A stretch of 64,000 nt of DNA from assembly GCF_024400215.1 (NCBI RefSeq), contig NZ_CP053748.1, positions 5,952,001-6,016,000 of the forward strand, written 5' to 3'. The DNA is from Massilia sp. erpn. Lineage in GTDB: Bacteria; Pseudomonadota; Gammaproteobacteria; Burkholderiales; Burkholderiaceae_D. Position numbers and translations under genes: made by a program. Shown piece by piece: positions 16,250-25,077 of this stretch (its first letter is position 1; each line of letters opens with the position of its first letter). The notes beneath the pieces were generated by a model. That model was not told the origin of the DNA, ran no database searches, and saw nothing but the letters and a program-made list of their open reading frames with translations.

Positions 16250-17086
16250 TTAGTTGGCGTCGGAGTAGGCCATGTAGAGCTCGCGGGCCTTGGTGGCGAT
16301 GGGGCCGACCGGGAGGTCGCGGCCTTCATAGCGGATGCAGGGCGTGACTTTGCCGAAGTTGCCGGTGTTGAAGATTTCGACGGCGCTGTTCAGCTCCTCG
16401 GGCTTGACGCTGCGCTCTTCGACCATGATGCCGCCCTCTTTCAGCAGCGCGATGACGCGGCCACGCGTAATGCCGGAGAGGAAAGTGCCGTTCGGCACCG
16501 GCGTCACCACCTGGCCGGCGGGCGTGACGAAGAAGATGTTGGCGGTGGCGAATTCGGCGACGTGGCCTTCGCTGTCGCACACGACAGCGTTATCGTAGCC
16601 GCGTTCCTTGGCAGCACGCAGGGCGCGCGTGGTGTTGGCGTACAGCGAGGACGCTTTGGCGTCGGTCGGCGCCATGGCGGCGTCGGGACGGCGCAGCTCG
16701 GACAGGCAGGCGCTGAAGCCGGTGAACGCCGGCATCGGCGCATCGAACAGGGTCAGGGCGAAGGCGCTCTTCTCGGCTACGGGAATCAGCAGGCCGTCGG
16801 TGCCGAACACCAGCGGACGGATATACAGCTCGGCGTCGGCCGGGAATTTGGCGACGCCTTCGCGCACCAGCTGCTCCATCTCGTCGACGCTGAGCGGGCA
16901 GCTCAGGCCGAGACGCTCGGCCGAGTAGATCACGCGCTGCAGGTGCAGGCGCAGATCGGCCATATGGCCACGGATCGAGCGCGCGCCGTCAAATACCGAG
17001 GAGCCCAGCCATACGCTGTGGTCCATCGCGCCGAACAAGGGGGCGTTGCCTTCGCTCCAGGCGCCGTTGAAATAGGTCAGATACAT
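16250..17086 (-). CDS. Branched-chain amino acid aminotransferase-like PLP enzyme (class IV)
   Basis: A 278-aa fold-type IV aminotransferase. Visible landmarks are FDGARSIRG near the N terminus, AKASSLYANT around residue 140 (its lysine should bind PLP), GYDNAVVCDSEGHVAEFATANIFFV and GTFLSGITRGRVI. Members transaminate Leu/Ile/Val, or sometimes D-alanine or aminodeoxychorismate. The motifs favour the branched-chain type, but this is not the longer canonical IlvE. No partner gene is nearby. Confidence 0.85.
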   Translation of the reverse strand: MYLTYFNGAWSEGNAPLFGAMDHSVWLGSSVFDGARSIRGHMADLRLHLQRVIYSAERLGLSCPLSVDEMEQLVREGVAKFPADAELYIRPLVFGTDGLLIPVAEKSAFALTLFDAPMPAFTGFSACLSELRRPDAAMAPTDAKASSLYANTTRALRAAKERGYDNAVVCDSEGHVAEFATANIFFVTPAGQVVTPVPNGTFLSGITRGRVIALLKEGGIMVEERSVKPEELNSAVEIFNTGNFGKVTPCIRYEGRDLPVGPIATKARELYMAYSDAN

Positions 17087-17150
17087 AATGCTTCCTGCTT
17101 GGTTGTTGAGGGGGCTAACCTCTCAATTTAGCACAAGCGGGAAGCGCCGG

Positions 17151-17993
17151 TCAGAATGCGTGGCGCAGGCCGAAGCGCAAGCCGCTGTTGGCGCGGCCAA
17201 TGGCGGCCGGCTGGCCGTTCTCATTGCGCACCTGGGCATAGGCGGCATACCAGGCGGTGCGCTTCGACATCGCATAGCTCATGCCGAAGGCGATCTGGCG
17301 CGCATCGAGATTGGTGGGATCGCGGTCGTCCTTGCGGATATAGGACAGCATCCAGGTCGTCGCGCCGCGCTGCAGCGCCAGCCCGAGCATCATGTCGCGG
17401 CTGTCGGTCGACGGCGTGGCCATGGCCAGCGCGCCATACGGCTGGCTCAGATCCCAGGGCACGGCGCCCATGCCACGGTTGATGCCATACGCGGCATACG
17501 CCAGCGCCGGCCCGAGATGCAGATTGGCGGCGACCAGGGTGTTGCGCGAGGCCAGCTCCAGCGGCACGCTCTTGCCGGTGATGTCGGGCAGGGGATTGTT
17601 CTTGCGCTGGTGCGCGATGCGCACATTGAGCAGCGAGCCGGCATAGCCGAGCGTGGCGCCATAGGCGCGCTGGCGCGGTGTGCTGAAATTGCTTTCGCCA
17701 TAGCTGTAAATCGCGCTGGCATTCCAGCCGCGCCGGCGCGCCGTGTACTTGATCGCATTTTCATAGGGCCGCGTGGTTTCGCCCGCCAGACTGACGGCGG
17801 CGCCGGCCAGGCCACCGTGCAGCGGATCGTCGATATCGATCAGCGCAGTCGACTGCGTCGTGTAGGCGCGCCCCGGCGCCAGCACATCCCAGCGCGGATC
17901 GACGACGCCATAGACTTGAAGCTGCGGCGGCGTCTGCGCGTCCGCCAGCAGCGGCCAGAACAACAGCAATGATGCAATCTGCCTGCGATTCAT
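17151..17993 (-). CDS. Porin-like outer membrane protein, shortened
   Basis: A 280-aa protein with signal peptide (cleavage after ADA) and a Burkholderiales porin pattern: LQVYGVVD at the N terminus, SYIRKDD and a C-terminal GLRFGLRHAF ending in Phe, typical for Bam recognition. Normal trimeric porins of this family are about 350-380 aa. Here GVVD is joined almost directly to the segment (DVLAPGRAYTTQ) that normally follows the first several strands, so about 80-100 residues are absent. It may form a smaller barrel or be non-functional. The frame is intact. Confidence 0.75.
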   Translation of the reverse strand: MNRRQIASLLLFWPLLADAQTPPQLQVYGVVDPRWDVLAPGRAYTTQSTALIDIDDPLHGGLAGAAVSLAGETTRPYENAIKYTARRRGWNASAIYSYGESNFSTPRQRAYGATLGYAGSLLNVRIAHQRKNNPLPDITGKSVPLELASRNTLVAANLHLGPALAYAAYGINRGMGAVPWDLSQPYGALAMATPSTDSRDMMLGLALQRGATTWMLSYIRKDDRDPTNLDARQIAFGMSYAMSKRTAWYAAYAQVRNENGQPAAIGRANSGLRFGLRHAF

Positions 17994-18100
17994 GATGCTT
18001 CTCCCCTGAGCATGCCGCCAGTGTAGGCCCGCGCCCGCCTGTTTTCTGTGCGCGGCCCAACACTCCGTACCACTCTGCATCGTTGAGCGAACTCAGCCAA

Positions 18101-18143
18101 TGTACGCCAGCGTACAGTGAAAAAATTTCTTAGCGGTTACACT
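18101..18143 (+). promoter_or_regulatory. Perfect Crp-type palindrome plus -10 box upstream of the Gcr-like gene
   Basis: TGTACGC-CA-GCGTACA at 18101-18116 is a perfect 16-bp dyad apart from the central two bases. TTACACT at 18137-18143 is the -10 box; distance 34.5 bp. This is the best copy and defines the consensus. Confidence 0.7.
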
Positions 18144-18187
18144 ATCGGCTTTAGACCTCCGTATGCGGCCAAGCCGTTTTTCTCCGC

Positions 18188-20227
18188 ATGTTAGAAATTC
18201 TCCAACAAATCCAGACAGACACCCTCAGCATCGCCCCCCTGGTCGAGCTGGTGGAAGCGCTGCGCCCGAGCCGTCCCGGCAACCACATCCGCGCCACCAA
18301 TAATGTGCGCAATCTGCTGCGTCTGCTGCAGGAAGAACCCGCGCTGGCGCAATCCCTGGGCGACTATGTGCTGCGCCTGTTGCAGCAGCGCCGCCACGCC
18401 AGCCTGTACAGCGAAGTGGGCGTGCTGTCCAACGATGGCTTCTTCACCGAGCTCAAACGCCGTGTCTCTTACCGCATGCTGCCGCCGGCCCTGGGCGACG
18501 AATACCTGAGCGACGCCCTCGACCAGATCTTCTACAAACAAAGCGACCACGAGTGGATCGCCGCCGTCCCCGCCTCCGACTGGCTGGCCCTGTTCAACAC
18601 CATCTTCAGCACCCACCCCGGCGGCGGCAAACTGATGCTGCCCGGCATGCTCGAAGCCATCCGCACCCTGAGCTACCGCGTCTGCGCCATCGGCCTGGAA
18701 CCGAAGCTGACCAACTTCCATACCGATATGGAAGTCTTCGAATCTCCCTTTGTCATGCAGAATAAGGAGGTGCTGGTCTATCTGGATAGCTACGAAGCCT
18801 GGCTGTCCGGCGCCGCCAACCATGTCGAAGATGCGCGCCATCTACTGGTGATGCTGGACCAGTGCGACGCCGTGATCGGCAAGATCCGGCGCAAGGCCCT
18901 GGCCCAGGGCACCAGCATCGCCCTCACCTATCTGCTGGTGACGCTGACACAGAGCATAGACCGGCTGCGCAAGCTTTTGTTCCTGGTCGATATGTCCGGC
19001 GACCTGCCGTCCGCACCCAGCATCGACCTGGATGCTGTGGCGGCGCAGGCCATGCCGGAACGCGCCACGCACGGCCCGGCCGCCAAGCGGCGCGCCGCCG
19101 CCCTGGCCCTGGCGCTGGAACTGATCGAAGCGCACAACAACAAGTACACCGTGCGCGACCTGTTCACCGACAATATCAATCTGCTGGCGCGCAATGTGAC
19201 GGAGAACGCCAGCCGCACCGGCGAGCATTACATCGCCGAGAACCGGCGTGAACTGGGCGGCATGTTCATGTCGGCCTCCGGCGCCGGCGTCATCGTCGGC
19301 TTCATGGCCCTGTTCAAGATCCTGATGTCCTATCTGCGCGCGGCGCCGCTGGTGGAAGCCTTCCTGTTCAGCATGAATTATTCGCTCGGCTTCATCTTCA
19401 TCCACCTGCTGCATTTCACGGTGGCGACCAAGCAGCCGGCCATGACGGCCTCGCGCATCGCGGCCGGCCTGCAAAGCAAGGATGGCCGCAACATCGACCT
19501 GGAAAGCATGGCGGAACTGATCAACAAGGTGCTGCGCACCCAGATCACGGCGGTGCTGGGCAATCTGGCCACGGCCATTCCCACCGCCTGGCTGATCGCC
19601 GCCGGCTACCAGCTGATCACCGGCCACCACCTGGTGACGCCGGAGAAAGCCATGCACCTGCTGCACGATATCGATCCCTTCGGCAGCCTGGCCCTGTTCT
19701 ACGCCATGATTGCCGGCGTCTGCCTCTTCCTCTCGGGCCTGATCTCGGGCTATTACGATAACCAGGCCCTGTACACGCGCTGGGCGCAGCGCATTGCCCA
19801 GCTGCGCGGCCTGGCGGCCGTGCTGGGACGCGAACGCACCCAGCGCCTGGGCGTGTATATGGAAAACAATCTGGGCAGCCTGATGGGCAATTTCTACTTC
19901 GGCATCATGCTCGGCACCATGGGCGCGCTGGGTCTGCTGCTCGGTCTGCCCATCGATATCCGCCACGTGACGTTCTCGGCCGCCAACTTTGCGACAGCCA
20001 TGGTCGGCCTGGATCACAATGTGAGCTGGCAACTGGTGTTGACTTCCATCGCGGGCTTCCTCAGCATCGGCACGGTGAACCTGCTGGTCAGCTTTGGTCT
20101 GGCATTGTGGGTGGCACTGCGCGCGCGCGGCGTGCGCTTCACGCACGGCATCCAGCTGCTGCAAGCCCTGTTCCGGCGCTTCCGCAAGGCGCCGCTCCAC
20201 TTCTTCATAGGCAGCAAGGAGAACTAG
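18188..20227 (+). CDS. Gcr-family membrane protein (annotated 'site-specific recombinase')
   Basis: A 679-aa protein of the family databases call site-specific recombinase (Gcr, PF10136). The N-terminal 330 residues are soluble and helical. The C-terminal half has about six transmembrane segments (for example FLSIGTVNLLVSFGLALWVALRARG near the end). No tyrosine- or serine-recombinase catalytic pattern is visible, so the recombinase name is doubtful. A membrane role is more likely. It is followed after one base by a cardiolipin-synthase-like gene and preceded by the perfect Crp-type operator. Confidence 0.8.
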   Translation: MLEILQQIQTDTLSIAPLVELVEALRPSRPGNHIRATNNVRNLLRLLQEEPALAQSLGDYVLRLLQQRRHASLYSEVGVLSNDGFFTELKRRVSYRMLPPALGDEYLSDALDQIFYKQSDHEWIAAVPASDWLALFNTIFSTHPGGGKLMLPGMLEAIRTLSYRVCAIGLEPKLTNFHTDMEVFESPFVMQNKEVLVYLDSYEAWLSGAANHVEDARHLLVMLDQCDAVIGKIRRKALAQGTSIALTYLLVTLTQSIDRLRKLLFLVDMSGDLPSAPSIDLDAVAAQAMPERATHGPAAKRRAAALALALELIEAHNNKYTVRDLFTDNINLLARNVTENASRTGEHYIAENRRELGGMFMSASGAGVIVGFMALFKILMSYLRAAPLVEAFLFSMNYSLGFIFIHLLHFTVATKQPAMTASRIAAGLQSKDGRNIDLESMAELINKVLRTQITAVLGNLATAIPTAWLIAAGYQLITGHHLVTPEKAMHLLHDIDPFGSLALFYAMIAGVCLFLSGLISGYYDNQALYTRWAQRIAQLRGLAAVLGRERTQRLGVYMENNLGSLMGNFYFGIMLGTMGALGLLLGLPIDIRHVTFSAANFATAMVGLDHNVSWQLVLTSIAGFLSIGTVNLLVSFGLALWVALRARGVRFTHGIQLLQALFRRFRKAPLHFFIGSKEN

Positions 20228-20228
20228 C

Positions 20229-21617
20229 GTGATCGACCGAAGCGCAAGGCATGCTCTGGCACTCACCCTCACCGCCTGGTGCCTGCTGGCCTGCGCTTCG
20301 CTGCCCGAGGTCAGCAAGACCCAGCTCAAGGCCGATGCGGCCGAGGTTCCCGCCGTCGCCACGCCCAAGGGCGTGCTGCCGAAGCAAAGCAGCGAGGCCC
20401 TGCTGAAAAAGCGCTGGCCGAAATCGACGCTGGACTTGCAGGCGCGCGCCGCGCTGGAAGAGGCGGCCACCGGCGTACCGCTGATCGCCGGCAATAAGGT
20501 GCAGCTGCTGTTCGATGGTCCGCAGACCATGGCGGAAATGATGAAGGCCATCGCCGCCGCCACCAACCATATCAATTTCGAAACCTATATCTTCGACCAG
20601 GACGAGCTGGGCGAAAAATTCGCCAGCCTGCTGATCGAAAAGCAGCGCCAGGGCGTGACGGTGAATGTGATCTACGACAGCGTCGGCACGATCGGCGTGC
20701 CGCAGGCCTTCTTCGACCGCATGAAAGCGGCGGGTGTGGCGCTGATCGCCTTCAACCCGGTCAATCCCGCCAAGCTGCGCGGCAATGGCTGGAAGGTCAA
20801 CAACCGCGATCACCGCAAGGTCCTGATTGTTGACGGCAAGGTCGGCTTCACGGGCGGCATCAATATCAGCGACACCTATGCGCGCAGCTCGCCCTTCCGC
20901 TCCAGGGCGCGCGCCACCGACCAGTCCGAGGTCGGCTGGCGCGACACCCATGTGCGCATCGAAGGACCGGCTGTCGCCGCGCTGCAGTGGATGTTCGTCG
21001 AAAGCTGGGCCGAACAGGATGCCGACGATTTGCGCGATGCGGCCTACTTCCCCACGCCGGTGGTGGCCGGCGACAAGATCGTGCGCGTGCTGGGCAGCAA
21101 ACCGGGCGGCCAATTCGAGATTTACAAAGCCCTGCTGCTGGCGATCAAGGAAGCCAAGAAATCCATCCACATCACCTGCGCCTACTTCGTGCCGGATGAG
21201 CAGACCTTGCGCGCCCTGGGCGCTGCCGCGCAACGCGGCGTCGAGGTGCAATTGGTGCTGCCCAGCGTTTCCGATGCCGGTCTGGTGACCCAGGCGGGAC
21301 GGGCCGCCTACACCCCGCTGCTGGAAGCGGGCGTCAAAATCCATGAGTTGAAGCTGGCGGTGCTGCACGCCAAGACGGCCGTCGTCGACGGCCTGTGGTC
21401 GACGGTCGGTTCGACCAATATCGACACCCGCAGCTTCCTCCACAATCATGAGGTGAATGTGATCGTGATGGGCGACGCCTTCGGCGGCGAGATGGAAAAG
21501 GCCTTCCAGGAAGACTTGCGCAATTCGAAGGAAGTCACCCTGACCGAATGGCGCCAGCGCCCCTTCTCGGCGCGGTTGAAGGAATGGCTGGCACGCCTCT
21601 GGGATTACTGGCTGTAG
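20229..21617 (+). CDS. Phospholipase D/cardiolipin synthase-family lipoprotein, GTG start
   Basis: A 462-aa PLD-superfamily enzyme with two HKD motifs: DHRKVLIVDGKVGFTGG (about 194-210) and LHAKTAVVDGLWSTVGSTN (about 376-394). These are the two halves of one active site in cardiolipin synthases and related phosphatidyl transferases. The N terminus ends in LLAC (Cys22), suggesting an anchored lipoprotein, unlike typical ClsA or ClsB. The GTG start is one base after the previous stop, with GGAG upstream, so translation is coupled. Likely role: phospholipid remodelling. Confidence 0.85.
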   Translation: MIDRSARHALALTLTAWCLLACASLPEVSKTQLKADAAEVPAVATPKGVLPKQSSEALLKKRWPKSTLDLQARAALEEAATGVPLIAGNKVQLLFDGPQTMAEMMKAIAAATNHINFETYIFDQDELGEKFASLLIEKQRQGVTVNVIYDSVGTIGVPQAFFDRMKAAGVALIAFNPVNPAKLRGNGWKVNNRDHRKVLIVDGKVGFTGGINISDTYARSSPFRSRARATDQSEVGWRDTHVRIEGPAVAALQWMFVESWAEQDADDLRDAAYFPTPVVAGDKIVRVLGSKPGGQFEIYKALLLAIKEAKKSIHITCAYFVPDEQTLRALGAAAQRGVEVQLVLPSVSDAGLVTQAGRAAYTPLLEAGVKIHELKLAVLHAKTAVVDGLWSTVGSTNIDTRSFLHNHEVNVIVMGDAFGGEMEKAFQEDLRNSKEVTLTEWRQRPFSARLKEWLARLWDYWL

Positions 21618-21684
21618 TCTGAGGCAGCGCAATCAGCGCGGCGGCGCCGAGGATTCAGCTGAGAGCTTATTCTTGGAGAGCGCC

Positions 21685-22179
21685 ATGGCCGACCACCCAC
21701 CGCCGCCCTTGCTTGACAGTCCGCCGCAAGGGGCAGAAGATCCCGACATCAATACCCGCCTTACCCGCGTGGAGGTTGTCGTGCAGGACGTTATTGGAAG
21801 AATGGACCGCATGCAGGCCGTCATGGACAACGGCTTCGCTGAAATCCGCACCGACCACCGCCAGCTGCGAGTCGGCTTCGACGAGCTGCGCCGCGAAACA
21901 ACGGCCGCGCTCGAAAGCCAGCGCAAAGATATGCTTGCGGCGCTGGAGGCCCAGCGCAAGGATATGACTTCCGCCCTGGATGCACAGCGCAAGGAGATGA
22001 CAGCAGCCCTCGACTCCCAGCGCAGGGAAGTAAGCGCTGCCATTGATGTCCAACGCAAGGAAGTCACTGCCGCCATCGACAAGATCCGCGACGATAATCT
22101 GAGCGCCATGCGCCTGACCTTCACCACCATGGCGGGGATCCTGCTTGCACTGCTGGGCAAGGTGCTCAACATCTACTGA
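21685..22179 (+). CDS. Coiled-coil protein with 11-residue repeats and C-terminal membrane anchor
   Basis: A 164-aa protein. A proline-rich start leads to a helix (TRLTRVEVVVQDVIGRMDRMQ), then five 11-residue repeats (pattern xxQRKxMxAAL), then a hydrophobic C terminus (TTMAGILLALLGKVLNIY). The layout resembles DUF1640/CCDC90-like membrane-anchored coiled coils. ATG 21685 follows TTGGAGAG; an in-frame TTG four codons upstream lacks a site. Function is unknown. Confidence 0.75.
   Translation: MADHPPPPLLDSPPQGAEDPDINTRLTRVEVVVQDVIGRMDRMQAVMDNGFAEIRTDHRQLRVGFDELRRETTAALESQRKDMLAALEAQRKDMTSALDAQRKEMTAALDSQRREVSAAIDVQRKEVTAAIDKIRDDNLSAMRLTFTTMAGILLALLGKVLNIY
21913..22077 (+). repeat. Five 33-bp tandem coding repeats
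   Basis: Five in-frame units of 33 bp, each with a CAGCGCAAGG-like core, encode the 11-residue coiled-coil repeats of the surrounding gene. They have diverged mainly at third positions, so the array is old. Confidence 0.8.
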
Positions 22180-22230
22180 AGCGCCTTGGCGCAAAAGCCA
22201 CAGTTAACAAAAAAATCTGAATTTTCATAC

Positions 22231-22265
22231 AGTACTGTGTTTTTGCACAGTACTTGTGTTAAGCT
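22231..22265 (+). promoter_or_regulatory. Inverted repeat and -10-like box upstream of an orphan gene
   Basis: A 9-bp inverted repeat AGTACTGTG/CACAGTACT with a 6-nt T-rich spacer (22231-22254) is followed by TTAAGCT (22259-22265). It may be a repressor operator. It differs from the TGTACGC family in sequence and in distance to the -10 box. Confidence 0.45.
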
Positions 22266-22304
22266 GATGCTTCGTTAAACACTTCTCCCTACAAAGGAAT
22301 AGTT

Positions 22305-22529
22305 ATGACCAGCATTAACAGCAGCTTCAGCTCCCGCTTCGGCCTGGAATACGCCCCGACGTCCTTCCTGGTACGCATGGGCAAACGCGAGATGTTAGTC
22401 TGCCGTGACTTCCGCAAGCGTTTCTACGCCGTCAACCCCATCATCGAATGCGACACCGGCGTCCAGCCTGGCCATATCGAAATCCTGCTGTTTGGCCGCT
22501 GGCTGCTGATCCTGTCCAAAGCCCACTAA
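22305..22529 (+). CDS. Small protein, function unknown
   Basis: A 74-aa soluble protein with RFGLEYAPTSFLVRMGKREML, a CRDFRKRFYAVNP stretch, and a hydrophobic end (HIEILLFGRWLLILSKAH). I recognise no family. CAAAGGAATAG precedes the ATG. The upstream region has an AT-rich dyad. The stop codon abuts the stop of the convergent LysR gene. Confidence 0.55.
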   Translation: MTSINSSFSSRFGLEYAPTSFLVRMGKREMLVCRDFRKRFYAVNPIIECDTGVQPGHIEILLFGRWLLILSKAH

Positions 22530-23435
22530 TCACGCCGAAGCGCTGAACCGTTCACATTGTGCGCGCAAGAAGTCGCGCAGACAGATCACGGTGGACGTGA
22601 CCTGCGAGCGGTGCATACACACCAGAAATAGCGGCACCTCTTCACCCTCTATTTCCGGCAAGAGCACCTGCAAGCGCCCGGCTCGGATGTCGGCGGTCAC
22701 GTCCAAGCGTGACTTGTAAGCAATTCCCTGGCCTGCCACGGCCCAGCGCCGCACCACGTCGGCATCGTCGGCACTGCGGTTGCCGCTGACAGGGATGGTG
22801 ACGGTATCGCCCCGTCCCGGCAGGCGGAAACTCCAGCGTTCATGGATCACCTCATTGACGGCAAAGCGCAGGCAATTGTGCTGGCGCAGCTCCTCAAGGC
22901 TGCCCAGCCTGCCATGCCGGGCGATATAGGCAGGCGAAGCCACCAGCACCCGCCGGCTCTGCGCCAGCGGCATCGCCACCAGGCCGGAATCTTCCTGCGG
23001 CCCGGTGCGGATGGCGATATCCACTGGCTGCCGGTACATATCGGCCAGCCGGTCGCTGACACTGAGCTGATAGGCCACGGCCGGATACTGGGCCTGGAAC
23101 TGGTCCAGCCATTCAAGCAGCTGGTTGCGGCCAAAGTCCGACGTCACTGAAATTTTCAGCAAGCCGCGCGGCTCCTTGCCCTGGGTCAGCGTGCCATGCC
23201 CTTCTTTCAGCAGGCGCAGCGCCTCGCGCGCATGGCGCAGATAATGCTCGCCCTCTTCCGTCAATCGCAAGGAGCGCGTGGTGCGCGCCAGCAGGCGCAA
23301 CTGCAAAGCCTGCTCCAGGCGCTTGAGCGCCGCGCTGGCCATGGCTGGCGAGATATCGAGCAATCGCGCCGCCGCCGACAGGCTGCCGGCATCGGCCGTG
23401 CGTACAAAGACTTCCAGATCATCAAGGCGCAGCAA
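22530..23435 (-). CDS. LysR-family transcriptional regulator
   Basis: A 301-aa LysR regulator. The N-terminal winged HTH (about 1-60: LRLDDLEVFVRTADAGSLSAAARLLDISPAMASAAL) is followed by a substrate-binding domain (about 88-295). It is divergent from the oxidoreductase gene at 23533, the usual arrangement for a LysR regulator and its target. The inducer is unknown. Confidence 0.9.
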   Translation of the reverse strand: MLRLDDLEVFVRTADAGSLSAAARLLDISPAMASAALKRLEQALQLRLLARTTRSLRLTEEGEHYLRHAREALRLLKEGHGTLTQGKEPRGLLKISVTSDFGRNQLLEWLDQFQAQYPAVAYQLSVSDRLADMYRQPVDIAIRTGPQEDSGLVAMPLAQSRRVLVASPAYIARHGRLGSLEELRQHNCLRFAVNEVIHERWSFRLPGRGDTVTIPVSGNRSADDADVVRRWAVAGQGIAYKSRLDVTADIRAGRLQVLLPEIEGEEVPLFLVCMHRSQVTSTVICLRDFLRAQCERFSASA

Positions 23436-23532
23436 TTTTCATCATTTCCTTGAAAGTGTTTCGCTGATTTTAGTCTTTATCCGCAGAATACGTTAAATCA
23501 TCATACGTCCATTGCACTTTATGGAGTATCCG

Positions 23533-24546
23533 ATGAAAGCCATTGCCTACCGTGCCAGCCTGCCCATCAGCGACGACAAGGCCCTGCTCGATGTGGAGCT
23601 GCCCGCCCCCATCGCCAGCGGCCGCGACCTGCTGGTGGAAGTGAAAGCCATTTCCGTCAACCCGGTCGACACCAAGATCCGCCGCAATGTGGCGCCGCCC
23701 GCCGGCGAACTGAAAGTCATCGGATGGGATGCCGTCGGCATCGTCAAAGCCGTGGGGCCGGAAGCCAGTCTGTTCCGCCCCGGCGATGAAGTCTGGTATG
23801 CCGGCGCCCTCAACCGTCCCGGCGCGAATAGCGAGCTGCACCTGGTCGACGAGCGCATCGCCGGCCATAAGCCGCGCAAGCTCAGCTTCGCACAGGCGGC
23901 CGCCCTGCCCTTGACCGCCATCACCGCCTGGGAACTGTTGTTTGAACGCCTGGAAGCGAGCCGCGACCGCAGCCTGAGCGGCAAGTCCATTCTGATTACG
24001 GGCGCGGCGGGCGGCGTCGGTTCGATTCTGCTGCAGCTGGCGCGCCAGCTCACGGGACTGACCGTGATCGGCACCGCCTCGCGTGCCGAATCGGCAAGCT
24101 GGGTCAGTGAGCTGGGCGCCCACCATGTGCTCGACCATAGCAAGCCGCTGCAGGAAGAATTTCAGCGTTTGGGCCTGCCGCCGGTGGACTATGTCGCCAG
24201 CCTGAACCAGAGCGATACCCATTTCCCCGCCTTGGCGGAGCTGATCGCACCACAAGGCAAGCTGGCCCTGATCGATGATCCCGAGCATCTCGATGTGCGC
24301 CTGCTCAAGCGCAAGAGCGTGTCCCTGCACTGGGAATTCATGTTCACGCGCTCGCTGTTCGCCACGGACGATATGCAGAAGCAGCACCAGATACTCAACG
24401 ACGTGGCTCAGCTGATCGACAGCGGCGTGTTGAAAACCACGCTGGGCGAGCACTTCGGCCAGATCAATGCCGCCAACCTGAAGCGCGCCCACGCCCTGCT
24501 GGAGAGCCAGCGCGCGACCGGAAAGATTGTGCTGGAAGGGTTCTGA
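23533..24546 (+). CDS. Zinc-type alcohol dehydrogenase-like / quinone oxidoreductase
   Basis: A 337-aa medium-chain dehydrogenase/reductase. The GroES-like domain is about 1-120 (VEVKAISVNPVDTKIRR). The Rossmann NADPH motif is ITGAAGGVGSILLQLA (about 156-171). The structural zinc cysteines of classical alcohol dehydrogenases are absent, so it belongs to the zinc-independent quinone oxidoreductase branch (ZADH/QorB-like). It probably reduces quinones or enones. ATG 23533 follows GGAG. The gene is divergent from the LysR regulator. Confidence 0.85.
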   Translation: MKAIAYRASLPISDDKALLDVELPAPIASGRDLLVEVKAISVNPVDTKIRRNVAPPAGELKVIGWDAVGIVKAVGPEASLFRPGDEVWYAGALNRPGANSELHLVDERIAGHKPRKLSFAQAAALPLTAITAWELLFERLEASRDRSLSGKSILITGAAGGVGSILLQLARQLTGLTVIGTASRAESASWVSELGAHHVLDHSKPLQEEFQRLGLPPVDYVASLNQSDTHFPALAELIAPQGKLALIDDPEHLDVRLLKRKSVSLHWEFMFTRSLFATDDMQKQHQILNDVAQLIDSGVLKTTLGEHFGQINAANLKRAHALLESQRATGKIVLEGF

Positions 24547-24555
24547 TCCCGCGGC

Positions 24556-25077
24556 TCAGGCCGGCGCAGCGAGCTGCTGTGCCTGTTCCTGGCGCAGCAA
24601 GGCCAGCACACGCTCATCATGGCTGGCCAGGGTGATTTGCAGATTGATGGCGGCGCTGCAGGAATCGTCGATCACGCGCAGAAAACCGTTCTGCGTCCAG
24701 TCCAGCAGGCGCGAACGGAAACCGATGCCGCTGAACATCTCGCCGATATTCACGCACAGCTCGCGCAGCGACAGCAGCGTGCGCTTGGTGGCTTCGATAT
24801 CGTCCTGCATGCCCTTGCCGATATCAAGCAGCTCGCGGCTGGTTTCCTCCTGCTGCACCAACTCATGCATGGCACTCAGCCAGCTCTCAATGTGCCGCGC
24901 AATGCGGCGGATGCGCGTGGTCTTGCCACGCATCATTACACAATAATGCAGGCACAACACCCAGACCGGCAAGCGCGCCAAAAACAGCGGCAAACCGGCG
25001 CTACGCATCTTGTGTTCAACCTTCTTCAGCTTCTGCAACAGCTCGCCAATGCTGGCGGTGACGGGACCCTGACGCAT
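24556..25077 (-). CDS. Helical protein, function unknown
   Basis: A 173-aa protein, mostly helical. A hydrophobic stretch (AGLPLFLARLPVWVLCLHYCVMM) near residues 25-47 is followed by charged helices (ESWLSAMHELVQQEETSREL, ATKRTLLSLRELCVNIG). I recognise no named family. I place the start at ATG 25077, which follows GGCAGGAGA; an upstream in-frame ATG has no such site. It is convergent with the oxidoreductase gene. Confidence 0.55.
   Translation of the reverse strand: MRQGPVTASIGELLQKLKKVEHKMRSAGLPLFLARLPVWVLCLHYCVMMRGKTTRIRRIARHIESWLSAMHELVQQEETSRELLDIGKGMQDDIEATKRTLLSLRELCVNIGEMFSGIGFRSRLLDWTQNGFLRVIDDSCSAAINLQITLASHDERVLALLRQEQAQQLAAPA

Noticed and set aside
18188..20227. True site-specific recombinase
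   Set aside because: The family name is historical. The protein has many membrane segments and no catalytic tyrosine or serine motif visible, so recombination activity is unsupported.
22231..22254. Member of the TGTACGC operator family
   Set aside because: Its inverted repeat is AGTACTGTG with a 6-nt spacer, and its distance to the -10 box does not match the 34.5-bp rule.
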